A stretch of 64,000 nucleotides of DNA. It comes from JBBQXK01 sp052387255 (GTDB taxonomy: Bacteria > Pseudomonadota > Alphaproteobacteria > Rhodobacterales > Rhodobacteraceae). Shown piece after piece: positions 48,947-56,024 of the stretch. The number at the start of each line of letters is the position of its first letter. Within the stretch, counting starts at the first letter, position 1. The DNA lies in NCBI GenBank assembly GCA_052387255.1, contig JBQTJI010000081.1, positions 1-64,000 on the forward strand, given 5' to 3'. A program made the position numbers and the translations under genes. Below the pieces are notes generated by a model. The model worked only from the letters and a program-made list of their open reading frames with translations, was not told where the DNA came from and did no database searches.

Positions 48947-50025
48947 CGCCGACCCCGCCGGAAGGACAGAATCTCGGCCGCGATGGCCTGGGGGGTCGCG
49001 CCGTTGCCGAGCCGGTCCAGCATCGGCAGGACCGCCCGCATCGCCCCCGTTTCCGGGCGATAGCCCGGGTCGGCGGCCAGGGGCGTGAGCCACAGGTTGG
49101 CATGGGTCAGCCCGTCCAGCCGCTGCATCGCACCGACCAGCGCCTCTGGCCCGCCGCGTTCAAGTCCGTCCGAGACGATGATGGCCAGTGCCCCCCGCGC
49201 AAAGCTGGCGAACCGCGGTACCGACAGGAACACCTGCAGTGCGTCGCCCAGCCGCGTGCCGCCGTCCCAGTCGGCCACCAGCCCGCTGGCAAGTTGCATC
49301 GCCTGGTCGCGGTTGCGGTGCCGCAATGCGCGGGTCACGCGGGTCAGCCGCGTGCCAAGGGTGAACACCTCGACCCGCTCGCCCGCCTGCACCAGCGCAT
49401 GGGCCAGGCGCAGCGCGCCCTCGGTGCCTGCCTTCATGCTGCCCGACACGTCGATCAGCATCAGGACGCGGCGCTGCCTTTGCCTGCGCCTGCGGGTGGG
49501 CAGGCGCGAAATCTCGCCATCCCGGCGCAACATCTGGCGAAAGGCCGCGCGGGGGTCGGGCATCGGCCCCTTCGGGGCCATCCGCCGCGACCGGCGGCGC
49601 GGCAGGGCTGCGGGCAGCGCGCGGGCAAAGGCGCGCAAGGCGGCATCCTCGTCGCCCGCAAGGCTGCGCGCGAACAGCCGTTCGCGCGCGGTGGCCCGCG
49701 CGCCCGAGGGGTCCTCGTCGCCCGCATCCGGCGTCAGGTCCAGATCGCCCGCGTCAAAGCTGTCGGGCAGGTCCTCGGGCGCGCCCTGCCCCGGTGCGGC
49801 AAAGCTGCGGGACAGGAAAACAGCATCGAAGATGTCGTCGAACAGCGGCTTCACCTCGGGGCCGGGGCCGAAGACCGCATGGCCGGCGCGGCGGATGTCG
49901 TGGATTGTGGTAGGCCCGAGCAGGCCCGTGGCGGCGAGGAACGACTGCACCTGTTCGGGGGCGGCGGGCAGACCGGCGGCGCGGAGCGCGGGCGCGAAGG
50001 CCAGGAAGGGGGCGAGCGCCTTCAT
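48943..50025 (-). CDS. VWA-domain protein, CoxE-like
   Basis: 360 residues with an N-terminal helical region, a charged middle and a C-terminal VWA domain. The MIDAS metal site is complete: DVSGSM near residue 190, the Thr of DWDGGT, and the Asp of VSDGLERG. Highly basic stretch RLPTRRRRQRQRRV precedes it. CoxE works with a MoxR ATPase (CoxD) to mature the molybdenum-copper site of CO dehydrogenase. Here it follows the MoxR gene, and a molybdenum hydroxylase lies just upstream, so it is probably that enzyme's maturase. Confidence 0.87.
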   Translation of the reverse strand: MKALAPFLAFAPALRAAGLPAAPEQVQSFLAATGLLGPTTIHDIRRAGHAVFGPGPEVKPLFDDIFDAVFLSRSFAAPGQGAPEDLPDSFDAGDLDLTPDAGDEDPSGARATARERLFARSLAGDEDAALRAFARALPAALPRRRSRRMAPKGPMPDPRAAFRQMLRRDGEISRLPTRRRRQRQRRVLMLIDVSGSMKAGTEGALRLAHALVQAGERVEVFTLGTRLTRVTRALRHRNRDQAMQLASGLVADWDGGTRLGDALQVFLSVPRFASFARGALAIIVSDGLERGGPEALVGAMQRLDGLTHANLWLTPLAADPGYRPETGAMRAVLPMLDRLGNGATPQAIAAEILSFRRGRR

Positions 50026-50052
50026 CTGCGGGCCCGGTCCCCTGGGCCACGG

Positions 50053-50105
50053 CGGGGGGGCTTTCTGCCCCCGGGACCCCCCGAGGATACTTGGGGACAG
50101 AAAAA
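50053..50105 (+). repeat. Intergenic repeat, copy B
   Basis: A G6-CTTTCTG-C5 hairpin, then GGGACCCCCCGAGGATACTT and GGGGACAGAAA, the degenerate version of copies A and C. It lies in the 175-bp gap between the MoxR and VWA genes and points against transcription. Confidence 0.65.
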
Positions 50106-50200
50106 GGGGGGGAAAGTGAAGAAAGGGTGAAGGTGGCCTTGCAAGCCATTGGAAAGGCTGGGCGTGCCTGCGTGTCCACGCGTGGACAGGGCCGGGCGGA

Positions 50201-51079
50201 TCATGCCGCGTCCCCCAACAGGCGGTCCAGGCGCGGGGCGATGAAGTCCAGGTCGTCCTGGTCCTTCAGCGCCACCCCGATGGCGCGGGCAAAGGCGCGG
50301 GGCCAGGGTGCGCCTTGGCTGTGAAGCAGGGTCGCGGCCTCGGCCCATTCAACGGTTTCGGCCACGCCGGGCGGTTTCGACAGCGGTTCGGCGCGCAGTT
50401 TCGTCACGGCGGCCACCACGCGCGCCGCCGTGTCGCGGGCGACCGTCGAGGCGCGCATCAGGACGATCTGGCTCTCCAGTTGCGGATCGGGATAACCGAT
50501 CCAGTGGTACACGCAACGCCGCCGCAGCGCCTCGTGCAGTTCGCGGGTGCGGTTCGAGGTGAGGATCACGACGGGGCGTTCGGTGGCGCGGATCGTGCCG
50601 CGTTCGGGGATCGACAAGGTGAAGTCGGACAGGAATTCCAGCAGGAACGCCTCGAATTCATGGTCGGCGCGGTCGATCTCGTCGATCAGCAGGACGCGGG
50701 TCGCGGGGGATTGCAGCGCCAGGAGAAGGGGCCGGGCGATCAGGTAGTCGTCGGCGTAGAGGTTGACATGGGCATCCCCCGCCTGCCGGATCGCCAGCAT
50801 CTGGCGCGGGAAGTTCCATTCGTACATCGCGGCACTGGCATCGATGCCTTCATAGCATTGCAGGCGCACCAGTTCGCGGCCAAGTGCTGCGGCCATGGCC
50901 TTGGCCGCCTCGGTCTTGCCCACGCCCGGCGCGCCCTCCAGCAGCAGGGGCTTGCCGAGGGCGAGCGCCAGGTAGGCGGCGGTCGACAGCCCCTCGTCCG
51001 CGATGTACTGCGCGTCGCGCAGCGCGGCGGCCAGCGGCCCCGGCCCGTCGATGCCCTGGATGGAGCGGCGGATCGCCAT
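50201..51079 (-). CDS. MoxR-family AAA+ ATPase, CoxD-like
   Basis: A 292-residue AAA+ ATPase. Walker A is LLEGAPGVGKTEAAKAMA, Walker B LLIDEIDRADHEFEAFLLE, then sensor 1 (VVILTSNRTRELHEAL) and an arginine finger region RRRCVYHWIGYPD; CYEGIDASAAMYEWNF is the MoxR-specific insert. MoxR/VWA pairs insert metals or remodel cofactors in the partner complex. It is 175 bp upstream of the VWA gene and immediately downstream of the molybdopterin subunit, 1 bp away. Its likely client is the molybdenum hydroxylase. Confidence 0.9.
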   Translation of the reverse strand: MAIRRSIQGIDGPGPLAAALRDAQYIADEGLSTAAYLALALGKPLLLEGAPGVGKTEAAKAMAAALGRELVRLQCYEGIDASAAMYEWNFPRQMLAIRQAGDAHVNLYADDYLIARPLLLALQSPATRVLLIDEIDRADHEFEAFLLEFLSDFTLSIPERGTIRATERPVVILTSNRTRELHEALRRRCVYHWIGYPDPQLESQIVLMRASTVARDTAARVVAAVTKLRAEPLSKPPGVAETVEWAEAATLLHSQGAPWPRAFARAIGVALKDQDDLDFIAPRLDRLLGDAA

Positions 51080-51080
51080 G

Positions 51081-52103
51081 CTAGAGCCGCTGGCGGGGTT
51101 TCGCCCCGCCGAGTGCCTGGATCCCGCGCAGCACCTTTTCCGGCGTCACCGGCAGGTCGTCGATGCGGACACCCACGGCGTCGTAGACGGCGTTGACCAC
51201 CGCAGGCAGCACCGGGTTCGCGCACATCTCGCCCGGTCCCTTGCCGCCATAGGGGCCGTCCGCCGCCGGGCGTTCCAGCACCGAGATGTGGTGCGGGGCC
51301 AGGTCACCGGGGCCGGGCATGAGGTAGGTGTTGAAATCGACCGGGCCATGGTCGCGGGCCGGGTAGTAGGGTTCGGTCGTCTCCCAGGCGGCGTGCGACA
51401 TGCCCATCCAGGCACCGCCCCTGAGTTGCTGTTCCACCAGGCGGGGGTTCAGGGCGCGGCCGACCTCGTAGGCCGACTGCATGTCGGTCACGGTGACCTC
51501 GCCGGTTTCGTCATCGACCTCGACCGTGACCAGCATCGCGGCATGGGCGAAGGTCGAGACGGGGGTCATCTCGCCGGTATCGGGGTCGACGTCGGACAGG
51601 GGGATCAGGAAGATGCCCCGGCCCGCGATGGTTTTCCCCTGCTTGAACTGCGCGGCCTGGGCGGCGGCCATGGTGGTGATCGATTTGCCCGGGGCACCCC
51701 GGACATGGATGTTGCCGCGCCCGTCGGTCACCAGGTCGGCGGGATCGACCTCCAGTTCCTCGGCGGCGGCGTCGAGCATCACGGCGCGCGCCTCTTTCGC
51801 GGCCATGATCACCGCGTTGCCCATGCGGTGCGTGCCGCGCGAGGCGAAGGACCCCATGTCATGGGGGCCGGTGTCGCTGTCGGCGGTGTCGACATAGACG
51901 TCCTCGACCGGCACGCCGAGGGTTTCCGCCGCGATCTGGCGGGTGACGGATTTCATCCCCTGGCCAAGGTCGATGGCCGACAGGGCCACGGTGAACTTGC
52001 CGTCGGGGTTGGAATGGACCAGCGCCTGCGAAGGGTCGCCGCCGAGGTTCATGCCGATGGGATAGTTGATGGCGGCAAAGCCGCGGCCACGGTGGATGGT
52101 CAT
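51081..52103 (-). CDS. Molybdenum hydroxylase large subunit, C-terminal half
   Basis: 340 residues that match the second half of xanthine dehydrogenase-family large subunits: GRGFAAINYPIGMNLGGDP, the SAIDLGQGMKSVTRQIAAET stretch contributing to the cofactor, DTADSDTGPHDMGSFASRGT, and the catalytic Glu in GKGPGEMCANPVLPAVVNAV (codon 51228-51230). It starts with its own ATG 133 bp after the stop of the first half. The catalytic base is thus on a different polypeptide from the other molybdopterin motifs. It is first in line with the MoxR gene, 1 bp apart. Confidence 0.88.
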   Translation of the reverse strand: MTIHRGRGFAAINYPIGMNLGGDPSQALVHSNPDGKFTVALSAIDLGQGMKSVTRQIAAETLGVPVEDVYVDTADSDTGPHDMGSFASRGTHRMGNAVIMAAKEARAVMLDAAAEELEVDPADLVTDGRGNIHVRGAPGKSITTMAAAQAAQFKQGKTIAGRGIFLIPLSDVDPDTGEMTPVSTFAHAAMLVTVEVDDETGEVTVTDMQSAYEVGRALNPRLVEQQLRGGAWMGMSHAAWETTEPYYPARDHGPVDFNTYLMPGPGDLAPHHISVLERPAADGPYGGKGPGEMCANPVLPAVVNAVYDAVGVRIDDLPVTPEKVLRGIQALGGAKPRQRL

Positions 52104-52138
52104 GATCTCGGGCCTTCGCGCTGCGGCAGCGGCAGGAG

Positions 52139-52185
52139 ACGGGGGGTTTCACACCCCCCGCACCCCCCGTGGGATATTTGGACAA
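52139..52185 (+). repeat. Intergenic repeat, copy C
   Basis: GGGGGG-TTTCACA-CCCCCCG, then CACCCCCCGTGGGATATTTGG and ACAAAA. It sits in the 133-bp gap that separates the two halves of the molybdenum subunit and is nearly identical to copy A. Confidence 0.75.
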
Positions 52186-52236
52186 AATCGAAAGCATGGC
52201 GGGAAGCGCGCAACGGCTTGTTCGGTCCTGTCCGCA

Positions 52237-53895
52237 TCAGCGCCTCCTGAAGCCCGAGAGGGACGAGAACCGCATCGCGCCCGAGCGGGCGGGGGCGGGC
52301 GAAGGGGCGGGCGCGGGCGGCTCCCCTCCCCCTTGTGCGGAGGGGATGGGGGTGGGGGTCGGGGGCGGGGCATGGGCGGGTCGTGGCGGCTGCTGCGCGG
52401 GCGCACCCGGCAGGTCGGGCTGTCTGCCGCCCTTCTTGGCGTAGTTCGTGGCCTTGAACCCGGCCACGCGACCAGCCTCGTCCGTCGCGGTAAAGCCGGG
52501 AAGTGCCGCGCGCGCGCCGCCGCCACCCATGGTGCTGGCGGCGGCCAGCATCGCGGGCGACAGCTTCACCCCGGCTTTTTCCGCCACCACCTGCGCGCAT
52601 TCGATCAGGGCGCAGTTCTTGGCCAGCCTGCGGTGCGCCTTCATGTCGCCGTCGCGGTAGGCGTTGAGGATGCGCAGGTCGATCGGGTTCATGCCCACCG
52701 CCTCGGCCACCTTGTCCATATGCGCCTCGATGGCGAAATCGACGCCGGTGATGCCGAAGCCGCGCATCGCCGTGGCTGGCGTGCGGTTGGTGTAGACGCA
52801 AAAGACATCGGCATGGACGTTGGGGATCGTGTACGGCCCCGGCAGGTGGCCGACGCCCTTGATGATCGCGTAACTCGACAGCCGGGTGTAGGCCCCGCTG
52901 TCGAAGTAGCCACGGAACTGGCGCGCCACGATGCGCCCGTCCTGCATCACGCCGTCCTTGAGGTACCAGCGTTCCGCGCCGCGGGGCGCTCCGACCTGCA
53001 TCTCTTCTTCCCGGTCCCAGGCGTATTTCACCGGCCTGCCGGTCAGCATCGCGCCGAGGATGGCCAGCGGTTCGTGGATGCTGTCGACCTTGCCGCCGAA
53101 GCCGCCGCCCACGGTGCCGCCGATGAAATGCAGCCGCGACGAGGGCATCGTCAGCACCTTGGCCGCCGTGCCGAGCGAGAAGAACAGCGCCTGCGTCGAG
53201 GTATAGCAGACGAAGCGGTCGTTCTGTTCGGGGGCGGCGATGGCACCGCAGGTCTCGATCGGGGCCTGTTCGATGGGCGACATCTGATAGCGGCCCTCGA
53301 CGATGTGGTCGGCCTGCCGGAAGGCGGCCTCGACGTCGCCGAAGCGCAGCTTCTGGTGGTCGTAGCGCCCGTGGTAGACGAACTTGTTGGTCGGATAGAT
53401 GTCGAGCACCACAGGCGCGCCAGGTTTCACCGCCTCTTCCACGTCCAGGACATGGGGCAGCACGTCCCACTCGACCCGCACGTTCTGCACCGCCGCCCGC
53501 GCCTGCGCTTCCGTTCCGGCGATCACGGCGGCCACAGGTTCGCCCTTGTAGCGGGTCCGGTCGGTGGACAGGATCGGCTCGTCGTCAATGCCGAAATCCA
53601 GCAAGGATAGCAGGGTGTTGAGGTTCACCGGCACGTCGCGGCCCTGAAGGATGCGCACCACGCCCGGCATCCGTTCGGCCTCGGTCACGTCGATGCGGCG
53701 GATGCGGGCGGCGTGGTAGGGGGACCGCACGCAGCGCAGGTGCAGAAGGCCGTCGAACAGGTGGTCGTCGTAGAACGGCGAGCGGCCCGTGACATGGCCG
53801 GGAATGTCCTGCCGCCGCGTGGGCTTGCCGACCTCGTTCAGATTATCGTCGCGTTCGTCGCGGAAGAATTCCTTCCGCATCTCGAAACCGTTCAC
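52237..53895 (-). CDS. Molybdenum hydroxylase large subunit, N-terminal half
   Basis: 552 residues starting with GTG, which overlaps the 2Fe-2S subunit stop as GTGA. The substrate-binding N-terminal domain runs to about residue 130; molybdopterin-binding motifs are HFIGGTVGGGFGGKVDS (near 53090-53123), YTNRTPATAMRGFGITG and the preceding aromatic substrate loop. The AMRGFG motif is like xanthine dehydrogenase rather than the AYxCSFR of CO dehydrogenase. The last ~80 residues are a low-complexity Pro/Ala tail (PGAPAQQPPRP...) ending SSLSGFRRR, unlike the family, and then a stop; the rest of the fold is in the next gene. Confidence 0.88.
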   Translation of the reverse strand: MNGFEMRKEFFRDERDDNLNEVGKPTRRQDIPGHVTGRSPFYDDHLFDGLLHLRCVRSPYHAARIRRIDVTEAERMPGVVRILQGRDVPVNLNTLLSLLDFGIDDEPILSTDRTRYKGEPVAAVIAGTEAQARAAVQNVRVEWDVLPHVLDVEEAVKPGAPVVLDIYPTNKFVYHGRYDHQKLRFGDVEAAFRQADHIVEGRYQMSPIEQAPIETCGAIAAPEQNDRFVCYTSTQALFFSLGTAAKVLTMPSSRLHFIGGTVGGGFGGKVDSIHEPLAILGAMLTGRPVKYAWDREEEMQVGAPRGAERWYLKDGVMQDGRIVARQFRGYFDSGAYTRLSSYAIIKGVGHLPGPYTIPNVHADVFCVYTNRTPATAMRGFGITGVDFAIEAHMDKVAEAVGMNPIDLRILNAYRDGDMKAHRRLAKNCALIECAQVVAEKAGVKLSPAMLAAASTMGGGGARAALPGFTATDEAGRVAGFKATNYAKKGGRQPDLPGAPAQQPPRPAHAPPPTPTPIPSAQGGGEPPAPAPSPAPARSGAMRFSSLSGFRRR

Positions 53896-54362
53896 GCCCG
53901 CACCCTCCCCTCGGCCACCGACAGGATTGCCGCGATGATCGGCTCGTACCCGGTGCAGCGGCACAGGTTGCCGCTGATCGCCTCGACCACCTCGTCACGG
54001 CTCGGCGTCGGGTTGCGGTCCAACAGCGCCTTGGCCGAGACCAGCATGCCCGGCGTGCAGTACCCGCATTGCGCGGCGAAATGGTCCATGAAGGCCACCT
54101 GCAGGGGGTGCATCGCGGGCGTGGCCATGCCCGCCGCCGTCTCGATCACCGCCCCTTGCGCCAGTTCGGCCAGCACCAGGCAGGACAGCACGGTCTGGCC
54201 GTTCATCCGCACCGTGCAGGCCCCGCAGGTGCCCTGACCGCAGCCGTACTTGGGGCTGAGATCGCCCACGCCGCGCCGCAGGAAGTCGAGCAGGTTCTGC
54301 CCCGGATCGGCGAAGGCCGCCCGTTCGGTGCCGTTCAGGGTCAGCGTGACGGGTGTTTTCAT
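53892..54362 (-). CDS. Molybdenum hydroxylase 2Fe-2S subunit (CoxS/XdhA type)
   Basis: A 156-residue electron-transfer subunit with two 2Fe-2S clusters. The plant-ferredoxin-type cluster is ligated by CGQGTCGAC and a later Cys in VLSCLVLAE; the second by CGYCTPGM and LCRCTGYEP. It overlaps the FAD subunit gene (ATGA) and the large-subunit gene (GTGA). The order FAD, 2Fe-2S, molybdopterin (in transcription direction) is the CoxMSL order. Confidence 0.95.
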   Translation of the reverse strand: MKTPVTLTLNGTERAAFADPGQNLLDFLRRGVGDLSPKYGCGQGTCGACTVRMNGQTVLSCLVLAELAQGAVIETAAGMATPAMHPLQVAFMDHFAAQCGYCTPGMLVSAKALLDRNPTPSRDEVVEAISGNLCRCTGYEPIIAAILSVAEGRVRA

Positions 54363-55150
54363 GGCGTGCCCATCCGTTCCAGAAGCCGCCTGAGGTGGAC
54401 GCCCGCCACCTCGCGCCGGTACCAGGCGGTGGCCAGGGCATCGGTCGGCGGGTCCAGCCCCTCGGCCGCCTGTGCGGCGGCGCGGGCCAGGGTGGCGGCG
54501 TCAAGCGCCTGCCCCTCGAGCGCGCGCTCGGCCCCTGACCCCCGCATCGGCGCGGGCCCCATCGCGCCGAAGGCCACGCGGACGCCGCGCATCCGGCCCC
54601 CGTCACGCGGGACCAGGGCGGCGATGGACATGACGGAAACCCCCTTGGGCTTGACGCGCGACACCTTGAGAAAGCCGAAGGTGCCGGGCCTTGGACGGGT
54701 GAACTCGACGCTTGCAACCAGCGGCGGACGGGCACGGTCGCGCATCAGCTCCTCGATGGCGCGGGCCCCCTGCCCCGCCAGATGCGCCCGCGCCCCGAGC
54801 GCGATCAGCGCCACGGCGAAGTCGCCGTAGGGGTGCGGCGCGAACAGGTTGCCGCCGACGGTGCCCATGTTGCGCACCTGCGGGCCGCCGATGGCGCGGG
54901 CCACTGGATGCAGGAAATCCAGATCGCGCGCGGCCAGCACTTGCGCCATCGTGACGCCCGCACCCAGCGTCACCGCATCGCCCGCGATGCGGATCTGGGT
55001 CAGCGCAGGGTCGGTCGAGCGCACCAGGCGGGGTGCGGCGCTGCCTGCGTTGACATCGCGCATCACCACCGTGCCGCCGCCCAGATAGGCCGCACCCGCC
55101 ATGGCGCGCGCCGCCTCGGCCAGGGTGGCATAGGTTTCGACCCTGGTCAT
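54359..55150 (-). CDS. Molybdenum hydroxylase FAD-binding subunit (CoxM type)
   Basis: A 263-residue FAD subunit. The first FAD motif is AAYLGGGTVVMRDVNAG, the second is IGGPQVRNMGTVGGNLFAPHPYGD. It has a VAO-type FAD fold in residues 1-160 and a CO_deh_flav_C domain after. It passes electrons from the 2Fe-2S subunit to a respiratory acceptor or NAD. Its start overlaps the stop of the upstream SRPBCC gene. Confidence 0.93.
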   Translation of the reverse strand: MTRVETYATLAEAARAMAGAAYLGGGTVVMRDVNAGSAAPRLVRSTDPALTQIRIAGDAVTLGAGVTMAQVLAARDLDFLHPVARAIGGPQVRNMGTVGGNLFAPHPYGDFAVALIALGARAHLAGQGARAIEELMRDRARPPLVASVEFTRPRPGTFGFLKVSRVKPKGVSVMSIAALVPRDGGRMRGVRVAFGAMGPAPMRGSGAERALEGQALDAATLARAAAQAAEGLDPPTDALATAWYRREVAGVHLRRLLERMGTP

Positions 55151-55590
55151 GCCGGCACCTCCACCAGCGTACGGACCGCATCCATGCCGCCCTGATAGAC
55201 GTTCTCGGCGACCATCCGGCGCAGTTCTTCCCCGCGCCCCGGCGGCGTGTCGAACCGGCTTTCCCAGTGCCAGAAGGTGCGGTCGCCGTCGGTCACCGGG
55301 CTGAGGCGGACGTGGGCCACATAGTTCAGCAGCGGCACCGGCGTGTCCAAGAGGCAGTAGGAAAACGCCATGTCGGCATCGGACAGCGTCAGCAGCTGTT
55401 CGCGCAGTTCCGACCCGTCAGCCAAGTGAAAGCGGCGGACGCAGCCGATGCGGTCGCTCGGCTGGCCCCTCTCGATCACGCTGTCGCGCACCACCGGATG
55501 CCAGCGGTCGTGCCCGTTGAAATCGCGCAGCACGTCCCAGACGGTTTCCACCGGGGCCTCGACGATGGTGCTTTTCACGACCCGGACCAT
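55147..55590 (-). CDS. SRPBCC-family protein (tandem copy 2)
   Basis: A 147-residue START-like protein. VVKSTIVEAPVETVWDVLRD is the first strand and helix; RWHPVVRDSVIERGQPSDRIG and RTFWHWESRFDTPPG follow. It is clearly paralogous to the gene just upstream. Polyketide-cyclase-like SRPBCC proteins bind small hydrophobic ligands; CoxG, a relative, anchors CO dehydrogenase to the membrane. It overlaps both neighbours by ATGA. Confidence 0.82.
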   Translation of the reverse strand: MVRVVKSTIVEAPVETVWDVLRDFNGHDRWHPVVRDSVIERGQPSDRIGCVRRFHLADGSELREQLLTLSDADMAFSYCLLDTPVPLLNYVAHVRLSPVTDGDRTFWHWESRFDTPPGRGEELRRMVAENVYQGGMDAVRTLVEVPA

Positions 55591-56024
55591 CACGCCATCA
55601 GCCGTTTCAGCGCGTTGAACGCGGCCTGGAAGACGTTCTGCCCGATGTTCGTGACCAGGGTTTCGGCGTCGCCCTCGGCGCAGTCGAATTCGGCGGTCCA
55701 TTCGGCAAAGGTGCGGTCGCCGTCGGTCACCGGGGTCAGGCGCAGGGTGGCGACATAGTCGGTCAGGGGCATCGGGCTTTCGAGGATCGAATAGGTGCAG
55801 AAGAAGTCATAGTCGGACAGGCCGAGCAGCTTTTCGCGCAGCCGGTCGCCGTTCTGCAGGTGGAAGTCGCGCACCGCACCGATGCGGTCGGCAGGTTCGC
55901 CGTTCTCGATCCGGCTGTCGCGGACGGCCGGAACCCAGCGGGGCAAGGCATTGAAATCCCGCACCCTTTCCCAGACCCGGGGGGCAGGGGCGTCGATCAC
56001 CGAACTGATGTAGACGCGCGGCAT
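55590..56024 (-). CDS. SRPBCC-family protein (tandem copy 1)
   Basis: A 144-residue START-like protein with SSVIDAPAPRVWERVRDFNA, RWVPAVRDSRIENGEPADRIG and LTPVTDGDRTFAEWTAEFDC; the shared RLxPVTDGDRTF segment shows it arose by duplication with the following gene. It starts directly after the flotillin stop. With its twin it could form a heterodimer; a CoxG-like anchoring role for the hydroxylase is one possibility. Confidence 0.82.
   Translation of the reverse strand: MPRVYISSVIDAPAPRVWERVRDFNALPRWVPAVRDSRIENGEPADRIGAVRDFHLQNGDRLREKLLGLSDYDFFCTYSILESPMPLTDYVATLRLTPVTDGDRTFAEWTAEFDCAEGDAETLVTNIGQNVFQAAFNALKRLMA

Noticed and set aside
51081..53895. Carbon monoxide dehydrogenase (CoxL)
   Set aside because: The AYxCSFR signature of form I CO dehydrogenase is missing; the corresponding site is AMRGFG, so CO oxidation cannot be claimed.
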